In this document: positions 16,001 through 28,109 of the stretch, in pieces | Layout of the letters: each line of letters starts with the position of its first letter | How positions within the stretch are numbered: the stretch's first letter is position 1 | Assembly: GCA_013433145.1 (NCBI GenBank) | Contig: CM024173.1 | Coordinates: 958,601 to 1,022,600 of the forward strand | Reading direction: 5' to 3' | Length of the DNA: 64,000 nt | Source: Ascaris suum | Lineage: Eukaryota; Nematoda; Chromadorea; Rhabditida; Ascarididae | Made by a program: the position numbers and the translations under genes | Notes under the pieces: model-generated | The model's input: only the letters and a program-made list of their open reading frames with translations | Told to the model about the DNA's origin: nothing | Databases searched by the model: none

Positions 16001-19000
16001 GCCTGACCGATATGAGATAAAAACTGACCGGCGCAAAAGGCGTACAAACCCCCTTCCCCCTTCAAATAAGCTGATTGATCAATACACCACATGGTACAGG
16101 AAATCTCCTCTATGATGCACATGAAGTTGCTCACGTTATGAAAACTGAAGGAAAAGACCACCAGGAGACAGATAGGAAAATAAACGCGCATTCACAAGCC
16201 CATATGTAAGCATCAACATAACATTGCTATAGTGCGCTTTATTAGAGCAAATTTGTAGAAACACCTAATCAGCGAAATACTATAGTTTCAAGAGAACAGT
16301 TTTCCGAGCATAATATGAATTTTTTTTTTGCATGCCGAAGTAAACTTAGAAAATAAAAAAGTGTACCTGTGCACATGTATTCTTTGTTGGCTTTTTACCA
16401 ATAAATGCGACACAATCGTTATCTTTTTCGCAATGATGTGTATCCAAATAGTGCTCTAGCCAATGTTCTCGTTTCACTTTTGATCGAATTGTGTTCTTGA
16501 TTGCTATCTGCATTCAACGCAAATATTAATGCATTAACGGAGATATTTGTAAATCAATAAGAATTACGACTCATTTAAAAGATGACTGTGTTTTGCATAT
16601 TTTATAAATTTTTGTTTTGCATATTTAGCATATTTTCGATTTCTAAACACTCATCTCTTTAGTGGCAATCTTTATACTAATAAAATGAAGAAATAACGGC
16701 TCAAATCGAATATGCATTAATAATGAAGTTTATAATATCTTTGAATGTTCAATTGCCCTAATGAAAGGTGAACTTATTGCATCGCTTCAGTGTTATGAAC
16801 TATCATAACGGTGATGGTATTTGTAGACAAATCTCTTTCCAGATGTAAGTGTAAAGAATAAATCATAGAAGTAAATATTTTACTTATATTTCAAATAGCA
16901 ATAGTATAGAAGGATATCCTGCCTTAGTGATTCTACATTTTCTCTTTTCGAAACTTCGTCAAAGATGATGCAATAGAACTCTAAATATTTATATGTATAT
17001 TTCAATGTCGCAGTCACAAATTTGTTGTAGTAGATGATAGCACTAGACGTTCTTCTTAAGTAAAAAAAAATTTTTTTAAAATGCTTTCATAGTTTTAAAT
17101 TCAAGTATTATAAGAGAATGCCATTGGGTATATCGTCACCTACAAATTATTTCACTATCACTTTAGCAGTTCCCAAGAACATGCTCATTGGGTAATTCAG
17201 ACAAACTTTACTTACCCAAATGACTGCCACAACACGAAAAATAACGTTTTCTTTCGGTGGATATTTTTTGTAGTATTTAGAGCCGAGCACGAAGAAGACC
17301 GTTGCGAGAATCATCAACGCTGCGGGTACGCCGAATGCCAATGGATAGCAACTATCGTGACCATTACAAGAGATTGCTGCAATCCTATACTCCCTTATCT
17401 GTACTCATAGCAATAACATCAGGATTTAGTTAAGCTTTTGCAAAGTACTACCACATGCTTGAGATAGAAGCTCAGCACATATATTAAGAAACTGCTCAAA
17501 CTTCAATAATCTAATCAATTTAAATGGAGATGCCTAAGGCAACTGGCAACCGAGGAGTGATTCGCTAGCGTTTCGTTGGTGTCATTGCATATCGCCTCCT
17601 TCACAATCATTTTTATGCGCATCTGTTTTCTACCGAATGAAGTGCTATGTTATCCCATATCTCGCCTAATGATTTAAATCCTCTCGACGTTTATGTTTTG
17701 ATAGTTTCGATGAATTTTGCCAATTATCTCGAGTAGATATTCGAAAGGTTTTATTTCAAACGATGACTGTTCTTTTCATATCAGATTTATTTCCTTTTCA
17801 ACATAAACAACATTTTAATTGCTATAGCGTTCAAATTATATGCGCTCAAATTTTTACATTCAACGTCAAGAATTCTCGAGTGCTATTTGCCGCAAATTTT
17901 TATTCTATTCAATGCATAAATGTTTTATGGAGTTCAATTAATTCAGTCAATTAGTTTCTATGAAAGTGGAAAAAAAAAAAGAAAACTAGCCTAACCACTA
18001 AGATGTTGTCAATAGCTGAATTAGTTCAGAAAAATTTATAGTAGGTGATCAGCGATTGCGTATCTTAGGGGATTTTTAATTACTAATTTTAGCACATTGA
18101 TAAAAACAACTTTCAATATATTTGATTTTTTTTTTCAAAATAAGCGAAAAGAAGTTAAAAAGTAATTCACATCGAAAAATCGGCGTAACGAAAATTGAAA
18201 TTGTTGAGCCAGCGTTAATTGTGAAATAAAAAATCGAGAAGAACATTGAGATCATTGTTGTATAGCGTGGATTGAATTGATCACCGCCGAATGCCGCTAC
18301 ACATGGTTTAATACCACCGGTACCAATTGCAATTATCACAAGACCAAATAGATCCAATCCCCTTAATGAGATTTCTTTTTTGAAATTTTCTTGTCAAAGA
18401 TTAAGAAGAAAACAAAGGAAAGTTTTGAGCCATGAAAGTTTAACGCGAAATTCCTGGATATTCCTGGATACCACCGGTACCAATTGCAGCTATCACAAGA
18501 CCAAATAGATCTAATCCCCTTAGAAAACCTAGTTTAACGCGAAATTCCTGGAAAGTTTTGAGCCTCGGTGAAATTCTTTTTCCGCATATCAAACATTTCT
18601 TGTAAATCATCACTTCTTTGATAAATCGAAGTGAAAATATCCACTCTAACGAGTTTTTTTTTGTTTCTTGCAACATTCATAAAAAGTTTCTAAAACAACA
18701 AATAGATGAGTGTCATTTCGGCTCGCCAAAGATTGCTGAAAAATCGCTTTTAATGGGCAAAATGGCATTTTAAGAAATGATGTTTTCTATTCCTATCATT
18801 ATCATATAAGTTTGAAGGAAATTTTATAAGCTTTATAGCCTAAATGAGCTTTTTAAAAGTTCAACGACTTGTTGATGTTGATGATATGTTTACTATAAGA
18901 ATTATTGCCATCGTGGAAAATTATTGTCCATTTCAATGTTTTCGGATATTTCTTTCAGTAACAATGAATCTTACAATGTTTCTATGAGGCATCTATTGAG

Positions 19001-21909
19001 CAATATCATACAACAATCTTATAGGAAATGAAGGCAACATCTCACAATTCTATAAAACCTATAGTTGATAACATCTTGCCATTGAAAGTTATCCGTCCTT
19101 TTTAAAATGAGTTTAACTTACGGATGAAGAGAATGCGATGTGGGGAAGGTGGATGCAATCGAAAGAATCACTTGCCCTGCGGCATAGAAAAGAGAGAGCG
19201 AAAAAATTGTCCTATAAAATTATACATCGTATTCATTTAATTATTCACCGCAATATTATTGAATGACGCAAAAAAAGGTAAACTGTTTTATTAAAGCTTA
19301 GGAACAACTCAACATTACACTTCAAAACGAGTTTTTAGCAAAAAAAAATGCGCATTGTTTGCCATCTATGAACTTTTTTTCTAACTGGCGGTCTAGTTGT
19401 TTTCCAACTTGACACTAAAGAAATTAGATGACTTCGATGAAAAGTAAAAAAGTAATACGGCGTTATAGATTCAAAGAATGTTAGAAAGTGTTCCAATATC
19501 GTTTCGAACACTTCAACATCATAGACGACAAATTATCTACATCGCTTCTGAAAGAATCGATATTGCTACAATGATGAAAATTTAGTGGAAGTAGAAAGTT
19601 TGTTTCAGATAGCCTGATGCTCCATTGTCAAGTTTTCGCAAATTTTCGGCGATTTCCTTCTCTAAGAAATTTTTTGTGAAAATTCAGTGCAATATACTCA
19701 ACGCTAGGAATTTTTCTGATTGGAAGCGTTGCATCAAAATGTGGCGAAGTGTTGAATTCATCATCGGTTTATCAGCTATGAGTGTATTTAATTTTTGAAC
19801 TTTTTTGAAATTATGAAGTAAGTCATCTTTGAAAAACCAACCAAAACTTGCCGATATATCCATCGGCGAGAGTCGATCCAAGTAATGGTGATGTATAGCA
19901 AAGAACTATAAATGCATGAAAAAGGATCGTAGCATTTGTAGCGTTTAATGCGAGAATATTTATCACATAGAGCGTTAGTATCGCTGAAATTAAAAAAGCT
20001 GAGTATGGTAGAAGTCAACTTTCTTCAAAAAAAAAAAATCCGCTCAACTGAATACAAAAGGAGACCATCATTTCAAAAACTTTTATTTTTATACATTTTT
20101 TGCAAATTTGCATTAGTTATCTTCAATATGGCGATTTCATATCTATGTGTAAACGTCTTCACGTGTAAATACATGCATTTACGTGTTTGTGTATATATTT
20201 GTCTGTCCATTTGTCGTCCTGATAATTCCAACTCGAGAGATTATTCGAGACAAAATTAGGAAATTTGTTCAGTGCGATGCAAATCATAGGATGACAATGT
20301 TAACGACACGTCACGTTGATCTAACAACCTCGAAATAACTTAGAGATCGGAAAATACTTCGTGCATTCTAGATCAATCGGCTTTCACTATATATCAATCA
20401 GGAAAAAAAAGGATTTGTGCAAGTTGTACAGTTTACTGAAATATAATACACTAATTGCTACGCATACCTTGTTTTTTATTGGCAATTTATAAATATAGTT
20501 GGCCTAGTTAGCAGACAGCAAAAAGCAAATCGCACGATCCTGCCTCTCCTCCTTCACCCTCTTCTGTCCCCTGCCCCTTCACGTCGCCACACCTCTAATT
20601 CGGGCACGCTTTTCTACGTGTTTGAAGTAGCATAGTGGTAACAAAGCGATTATAACGTAAAATGCGATATTATTTCCGATCATTCGTTTGGGTTTTTCTT
20701 CGCATAACTCGAAATTGGAACACTATTGCCGGTAAGCTGAGAAAAATGCTTATGAAGTGAATGCGCATTGCGTCCTCTCTAATTTCCTTTCTTCTATGGA
20801 TATAATGCTTTACGAGTAAAATTCATGTTTTTGATTGTAAACGTTGTTTTCTCACATATTCCATTCATTTTTATCGTCAATTCTCATGAATATTCATTGG
20901 GATTACTCTCTAACTCATTTGCACAAATACAACAACAGGTGGAATGTCAAATGTCGGCTGTGATCGCTTCTTTGATCAATTCAACTTGCAATAATGTGTT
21001 TGTAAAGTTCATTACTCATTATAAATGGCTCATCAGTTCTCTTAAATCACATGAAAATACCCGATAGTTAATCAATGCGGTGCATTTCCATGATTTAATG
21101 CGGTAAAAAATTAACCTCTCATACCGTAGAAAGAAAAACGCTCGCAAAATTCGTTGCAAATTATACAGAATGTTACTTTTGGCCAGTGTCGAATAATCTC
21201 TTTTGCACTCTGCAACATTCAAAAAAAACATTTCCACGAGTAATGAAAAAGAAACGAAACCTTGAAAAAAAAAATAGAATTGCGATATTCTTAAAGAAAT
21301 TTTTTTCTCGAGAATTTCAAATTCCTATCAATTTTCGATGAAAAACTATTAGCGAGAATAAATATTACGAGTCACATAGGTGAAAAAAGAGTTGCACTTA
21401 CCGTAGGTTGTAATTTCCTCTCCATCGAATTTCTCATTGTTGATTCGTTACTAAACTCTTCCAACGAATCTGCAAATAAATAAATCTTATATTCGAATTT
21501 TTTCTTTTAGAAAATAAAAAACACAAATTTGATTGATTTTAGAAGTTCTCATAAGTGCACACATAATTTTATGATTTTTTCTAACGTCAAGCAATTTTTT
21601 AATATTTGCTTATCCACACGAGATCTTTCTGTTATTCATATATTGCTATCATACGTCCATATGAATCCGTCAAAGGGAAGCTGAAGGCGCAATAGGATCA
21701 CACAAGAAAAATGCATAAAAATATGACCGAAAAATTTGCGGCTTATAACAAAATACGTTGTTAGTAAAGAGGCGCCACAAAAGCTGATATTTAATGCATT
21801 CCCTAATATTTTCCATACCTGTCGTCGGTAATATGTCCAGCGTACCTGTTTTTTCGCTTGATGAGCTCATCGATTGATCGCTGAAAGGGGGCTGTGGTTG
21901 TTCATCCAT
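4040..21909 (-). CDS. Proton-coupled oligopeptide transporter (SLC15/PTR2, PEPT-like), copy A, 22 exons
   Basis: A plasma-membrane symporter of the POT family that imports di- and tripeptides with protons. Exons, 5' to 3': 21819-21909, 21402-21469, 21116-21209, 19842-19983, 19122-19211, 18171-18361, 17216-17376, 16367-16507, 14989-15078, 13924-14049, 12512-12555, 11850-11931, 11366-11488, 10859-10950, 10279-10325, 9619-9718, 9160-9312, 7977-8060, 6855-7023, 6179-6313, 4586-4693, 4040-4177. Phases agree throughout and give about 822 residues, the usual size for nematode PEPT proteins. Visible motifs are the proton-coupling EFCERFSFYG (residues 73-82), the PTR2 signature GTGGIKPCVAAFGGDQF (175-191), PMFWALYDQQ (347-356) and, in the late membrane helices, VPQYIIITAAEILISITGLE with the conserved glutamate at 727. 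The large extracellular loop, roughly 475-690, carries N-glycosylation sequons (NRT, NAT). The donor of exon 1 is uncertain (alternative end 21846). Exon 6 has a poor polypyrimidine tract; see the partial duplicate upstream. Confidence 0.93.
8890..9125. repeat. Low-complexity TGCATG/TGTGCATA-rich segment in an intron of transporter A
   Basis: Rich in TGCATG, GCATATG, GTGTGC and CATGCAT words, with long stretches of alternating purine and pyrimidine. It lies in the intron between exons 17 and 18 of transporter A. It creates the longest open frames of the area on the plus strand (8840-9316), which are cysteine/tyrosine-rich and low in complexity, so I treat them as artefacts. Alternating purine-pyrimidine DNA of this kind can adopt Z-form; that is inference. 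Confidence 0.7.
18417..18564 (-). pseudogene. Partial duplicate of transporter exon 6 inside intron 5 of copy A
   Basis: Positions 18468-18522 repeat, with three mismatches in 55 bases, the 5' end of exon 6 and its splice acceptor (18311-18365). The encoded piece is GLDLFGLVIAAIGTGGI, the start of the PTR2 signature, after which the reading frame runs into unrelated sequence. The duplicate is bracketed by two shuffled short repeats: a 15-mer at 18417-18431 and 18550-18564, and a 22-mer at 18437-18458 and 18531-18552. Its acceptor (TTTTCTAAG) is better than that of the real exon. It cannot replace exon 6 because it lacks the second half. It could be a rearranged exon fragment or an assembly artefact. 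Confidence 0.85.
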
Positions 21910-21912
21910 GCT

Positions 21913-21915
21913 CTG
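21913..21915 (-). promoter_or_regulatory. Probable spliced-leader trans-splice acceptor of transporter A
   Basis: The minus strand reads TATTTCAATTCAG directly followed by AGC and the ATG at 21909. A 3' splice site three bases upstream of the initiator, without an upstream coding exon, is what nematode spliced-leader trans-splicing sites look like. A conventional 5' UTR exon further upstream is the alternative. Confidence 0.6.
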
Positions 21916-23482
21916 AATTGAAATACTAGTTATCGTATGGCTTACTGAAAGGGTTTTCGTAGAACGAACATCTCCCTTAGTGTAATGTTAAATTTATCAA
22001 ACAACATCTTCCATTGAAGAGACATGTACTGGGCACTAGAAGAGGAGGAAATTTCGATTACAAAAGATGGTCGCTGAGAAATCAAAACGACACATAACTG
22101 AACAAAATATCCGGCGTAACACAAAAAATAAATGCGATTAAACAAGCAACTGGAAGAAAAGCCATGACTTCAAACATCCATAGTACGACCTCTGTTTCAC
22201 TCAGGCTAAGGCAACCATTGTTCAAATATCTCACCTTTTTCATCCGCATTCTTTCTTTCCTTCTCTCTCTTTAGAAAGATGGAGAGAGGGAAGAATTTAA
22301 ACAATGTTTAAGTTTTTTACTTGAATAATATTTGAGTATTCTCCTCTCATTCATTTTCTACTTCTTCAAAGTCACTGTCATCACCCCTTCCTTCTGACAA
22401 CGATGTGGTAAACAAGATCGCTCCTCAGAACATACGACATAAAATTTGTTCTTTCCCGCGAACTTGGGGCAAATCTTACAGGATAAAACAAAACCGAATA
22501 AATCTAAAATTTTAAAAGACAAGAAGGATGATGCGACATTATCGCAAGGTAAAATAATATAGAAAATTAGGAAGCTTCTTAGTGGGTAATCAGGAGGCAT
22601 CTACGAACCAAACAACACAATATTTCAAACGAAGAAGTAGGCGATCCAATGTGACTTTATGATATTCAGTGTGTAAACATTAACTTTCAATTGAGCGAAC
22701 TCTATTGCTACAAATAGAGTGTTCAATTTTCTCATGAAATTTTTTAGTTTCATTGCATCATCTAATATATAACACATTATGGTAGCATAAAATATAAAGT
22801 GCAAATATTTAAGCAATGTAACTGTAAACATTTACTTAAATGTATTGCTTTAAAAGATGTTTGTTATCATTACATATTTGATTTTCACTTAAATTCGACT
22901 GCAGAATGACTTATGATGTTTATTTCTGAATATTGTTAGATAGTATTTGAAGAAGATAACCTTGACATTTAAAAAGAGACTTTTTTATGTTTTTTGTGGA
23001 ATTCATAATTCTTTTCAGGATAGTGCAATTTTTACTTGTAGTGAAATCTATGCGTTTTTTTTTATTCAGGATAATGGTCTCGGTCGATCATATTTTACAA
23101 GTATACAGGGTTTTTTCTTTTTAATACAAAAAGTGAACACGTCAATCGTTAAAACACGATCTACATTAAAGAGCGCTAACGAGAATTAAAACAGGTCTGA
23201 TTTGTGCACAACAAATACTCTAACGCTTCACGTATTCGTTCTGGAAAAAAAATTTTTTTTGCAGGAAATTTTTTGAAATTATTTATTTATCGTTCATAGA
23301 AATAATGTAGTTTACGTCCGAAAGCTTTACGATATATTAGTGAAATAGTGATATATGCGTTTCTCAGAAGTTATTTCGTAAAAAAAAAACTGACGTGCTG
23401 AAATATGATAGAAAATAAATTCAAGAATTATCATTTCACTGCTTAGAGACTTGAGATTAAGCAGTAATTTCGACGATAGCAT

Positions 23483-23485
<3 letters not shown>

Positions 23486-23573
<88 letters not shown>
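23486..23573. repeat. (TA)n microsatellite
   Basis: Pure TA dinucleotide tract of about 44 units in the intergenic region upstream of transporter A. Confidence 0.98.
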
Positions 23574-23577
<4 letters not shown>

Positions 23578-25039
23578 TACAGCAGTGAGGAAAGTAGAGC
23601 GAGAAGCATTATACCGATATCTCAGAAATAAAGAAACGACAACAAAATTTTACACCACATTCAAGAGTCGGTACAGAAAAATCATTAAATTAAGAAAACT
23701 TTTAGGAAAACCTGTCGAGGTAGGAATAGTTGACCAGTGAAACGTGTTGAACAACCCAAATAAAACGACATCATTTCAAACCAACCTTTCCAAATAAAAG
23801 GCGCACAATTTGCGATCAATGTTCTAGTGATCAATGTACACAAAATATATTTCCTTATCGCTGAATAATTTATCAACAATTGTCAGAAAAAAATCAAATA
23901 ATTAATTTCTTCGGCAGAATATTTCCCGATTTTTTAATTGTCTTTTTTAAATTTCAACCTTTTTAATTCGAATTCTCTAATAAAGTGATGAAAAATATTG
24001 CGTGAAGCGTGTAGCGTATCGTTTATGGCACCCGATAGCACTTTACGTATTAACTATATTTACGCAACGATTTGTTTTTCTATTTCTGAAGAATAAATAC
24101 ACAATGCTTTGATTACGAATATCGTACAATCGCAACATATTTCACTTAGAGCTTCTAGGTGGAGAAGGTTTTGCCATCGAGGAAACAAAAAATGTCTCAT
24201 TATTTTAGTTGATGAAGATCTATTATTAAAAAATGATGAAAACAACAAGTATCGGTGAACTTCATTCAATTGCAATAAAAAATTCCAAGAGGAACTTGGC
24301 GATAGTTGACTAGACGAGAGAGAATCGCAAAGTTCATTGTCATCACAATATTCCAAAAATATCTTCTACAATAGAATTTCACACGTAAACATCATCAGCA
24401 TATATAGGGAAAATTGCGTCTTTTGTTGAGATGATCAACAGAATTGGGCGTTATTTGTAATTTTCACGAATTTTTTTTTTTCGCGACAGTTATGCTAACG
24501 TCATAGATAATTTCATGGCATCATTTCATCGAAATGTAAAAATCATTTCAAAATCTTCCAAATAGAAAAATCAAACATTAAAAAAACATTTCTGATTGCA
24601 AATAATATTGATTTTTTTTCTTACAAATCACTATTATAAGCATAATAAGATGTTTTCATGACTCATAAGTGAATAATATTTTGAGAAGACAATAAAGCGT
24701 AAAATTTATTCCACCTATTATTTATTGAAGTTTTTTTTTAGCAAATATTTTTTTTAAATTGGAAAAAAATTTCTTTCAGAACTTCAAATCGCAAAACATC
24801 AAGATGATTCATAGAATCTATAAAACTCTTGCATTTCTCTGTGCTTTCGAATGCACTTGTTGTAGAAAGCAATTGAAATTCTTTTAGTGTAACGAGCGAA
24901 CCTCACATGACATTTTTCACTGTCCGCACAAACATTCTAACAACTAATGAAATTCTTTGAATTCCTCTTCGCTTTGTTCATCTAACTAACTATAGAAGGC
25001 ACATTCATCGTTTAGTATTGCTTACTGCACTGTAGGTTT

Positions 25040-25250
25040 TAAGAGCGCTCCAAGCAAACTCTTTAGGTCCGTGATGCGGAATTATTCCGGCCAGTAGCCT
25101 CATCGGGACGAGAGCGGTGGTGCAAGTCGGAACTCTCCTCCTTAGTGGAACAATGATGAATCGACTCGTCAGTGTCCGATAGACAGGAGATGAGCCTAAG
25201 CCCTACCTTATAACTTCAACTAAACGGGAGTTGACAGTGATATGAAGAGG
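25040..25250. other. GC-richer island of unknown nature
   Basis: A block of clearly higher GC than the surrounding DNA, with little coding potential in any frame. It contains a near-perfect palindrome (CGGAATTATTCCG, around 25078-25090) and several self-complementary stretches. It could be a fragment of a mobile element or a structured noncoding RNA. I compared it by eye with the hammerhead ribozyme core and tRNA and found no match. Confidence 0.35.
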
Positions 25251-25520
25251 CATTTATTCGTAATGAATGCTTTGTTGATTAAATTAAATAAAGTGAATAA
25301 ATAAATAGAAGGTATAAAATTACAGAATGAGCTAAGTGCAGTAGCAAGGTGAGTAAGTGATTATAATTACAAGAATGTGTAAGACTGTAATTTTTGACAA
25401 TTTGGCGAGTCATTTTTTGCGCCAAGTTTACTTCTTAATAACTGCCACATACATTAAGCGAACTTCTGCATAAAAAAGCGTTCAATGGCGATTCACTTGC
25501 TTAACTGAAAGAAAAGGTAC

Positions 25521-25547
25521 GGTGGGGTGGGGGGGGGGGGGTGGGGG
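25521..25547 (+). repeat. G-rich tract, possible G-quadruplex
   Basis: GGTGGGGT followed by a run of 13 G, one T and five more G. The G-run pattern is compatible with an intermolecular or bulged G-quadruplex. Length is likely unstable in sequencing. Confidence 0.85.
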
Positions 25548-28036
25548 TTTACGCTAAAAAATTTGATCCTTTCATCATTTGTGAATTGTTCAATTCTTTT
25601 CACTCCTCGTTCATCATTTCGGCTATTCATTTCCAAAAATCGCAAATCTTGTTGCTAACTTTCGTCACTCATCTAATCTAATGAGCCGATCTACGTTTTC
25701 GATGTGGAAAAACTTTAAAATAGAAGCCTATCGGTTGTAAATTTCCTAATTTTTTAAATTCAGGAATGCATCTACCAGAGCAAACAACGTTTAGTGTCTA
25801 TTTTTAAGGGCGAGTTTTCTTTTCAAACAAGGAAGTTTATCTAGGCAAAAGGCCTTACGAAAAAATTATGTGCCATGGAATGACCTATTTGGCCGTAAAC
25901 ATGCCACTGTATGACAACCACATATCACAAGGCTTCAACATTCGACGAATATCCTGAACACGAAACGTTTGCGCAGCATTAAAGTAAACGAAATAAGCTA
26001 CAGGACTAGCGACACTCGCATAACGGTCCGGTGAGCAGCAATAACCTTGAAGTATGATCGATAATCCCACAAAAAACCGCACCGCAAGAGAACGGCGATA
26101 CAATCGAAAATGCGAAAATATCCCGGACATGAACTATTCCACATTTCCCCATCAAATGTCCTTCGAATTGCACGATTAAACAACCTGTTCGTTTGCAATT
26201 AACAAGGTGACTAGACAACGTTATGAACATCAAACATTTTCCCCAATAGGTAATTGGCTATTAACATTGCTGCATTACAATCCATGAAAACAAGTTGACA
26301 AAATGATGTACACAGCTTGATTAACGAGACAAAATATTGCATTCTCTATCATTTCGAAGGTACAATTAAAACGTTTACGACATATTAACTGGGATTCTAA
26401 CAAACTATGCGAATTATAAATTAAAAAAGTGCATTTTCTTCGTGGAAAAAGATCCTCTCAGGTGAGCTGTCATGGTCTATGGTTAAACAAGCATCTCACC
26501 TGCAAATACCTTGATGACAGTGAACTAATTCATTTTATAGAAGATCGGTGATGTTTTATCGGAAGAAGTGATAGATCCCACCAGTAGCATCTTTTTTTTT
26601 TGGCAATGTACTCAATAAGCATTTCTCCTTGTTTAGTGCCTTCCAGTGGAGGAGTAATCCAGGAGTTTCTTCACTTTTTTTTCTACGAAGGTACTATACA
26701 ACGAATATACCTTTGTATATCTCAACGTAAATCGACCGCATACTATTGCACTTCTCAACTACCTAGAATTACAATGACAACGTAGCATATATCCATTTGC
26801 AAATAGTGTACAATATGGTAAACGTATCGCTTTTTTTAAAAACAAAAGGACGACGAAATAGAAAGAACCAAGAGCTAAAACACTCGAAAGAAATGTCGAT
26901 TAAATGGTTATCAATAGATTCGATTACTTTAATCTTCTATAATAATACAGTGAGCACTTTGTAATGTCACAAACATCAATGATGGCATACATTCTTTACG
27001 GTGAAATTCTTCCGCCAGCGGTTAATGAACAGCTGATTGCCGTACGTCAACATACCACGTTAAAATAAACGCCAAGGAAATAGTATTGCCATTCTATGGA
27101 ATGGATGATTTCTATGTTTAATTTTTGGAAATTTCAAGGGAACTGATGAAGTTGGCGAACGAAGAGGCAAGGTACAAGGCATTATGGACTCGTTTATTAG
27201 CCGAATTGTACTAAGTGACAACAAAAAATTACCTCAAAAACTGAATAATATCGTCGAAACTGAATCATCCAGTATATTTATGTGTATCGCATAAGTCTCC
27301 ACTTTGCTAAATCTTTTTTTTTGGTGGAAAGAGGAGAGATTTTTTTTTCAAGCATTCTCACAACAACTATGAGGAAAATGTGGTCACGAAAAAAGAGAAA
27401 AAAGTGTGGGAAAACGATGGCAATGTTTGGTAATTTTTTCGACGCCTTGATAGGGAAAAGTGAGAGGAGTGCGCATCTGAAAAAACGGACGATTATATTT
27501 TCCAAAAGCTCAGAAGGAAATTCTGCGTGAAGTGAGCAATAGCAATAGCAATAGTTATATAAGCTTATTCAGCGAATGACGGTATTCATTGCTCGATTAG
27601 TCATGCCGTTTGCATTGACACCTATTTAGATTCATAATTAAATTTTTGTTCTTTTTGAGATTTTTTTCTATATTTATAAAATTCCTGTTTTCCGTTTTTC
27701 AATGAGCTCTTAAAAAGATCCAGATCTCAAAAATTACAATTTTTCATTCCTTACAAGCAAAAAAAAAAAGAACGAACAGGTAGTTGTTGACTTTAAACAG
27801 CTCATTTCTGAGCTGCGGCCAACTTTAGATAGCGGAGTTTTTTTTTTTTTTGAAAATTTTTCTTGCGAAAACCTGTCGGTAAATCACTCGTATTATTTGC
27901 ACTTTACAATTGCATCTTTACAAAGGAATACAATGATCAAAGTTGCTATCAACGAAGAGCTACTATACGTTGAATGGAACACTCAACATTTTATTCCTCA
28001 TTGAATGTTGCATAAAATTTCCGATGTCATTAAAGC

Positions 28037-28109
28037 TAAGTATTTTTGCATATTATAAATATATTCTCTTTAAACCTAGGTATTTTTGCATATTATAAAT
28101 ATATTCTCT
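28037..28109. repeat. Tandem duplication, 40-base period
   Basis: A segment of about 33 bases beginning GTATTTTTGCATATTATAAA occurs twice in succession, at 28040-28069 and 28080-28109, separated by a short spacer so that the period is 40 bases. The copies are identical over the core. Confidence 0.9.

Noticed and set aside
25040..25250. Hammerhead ribozyme or tRNA in the GC-richer island
   Set aside because: No intact CUGAUGA...GAAA core and no cloverleaf with A and B boxes could be found by eye.
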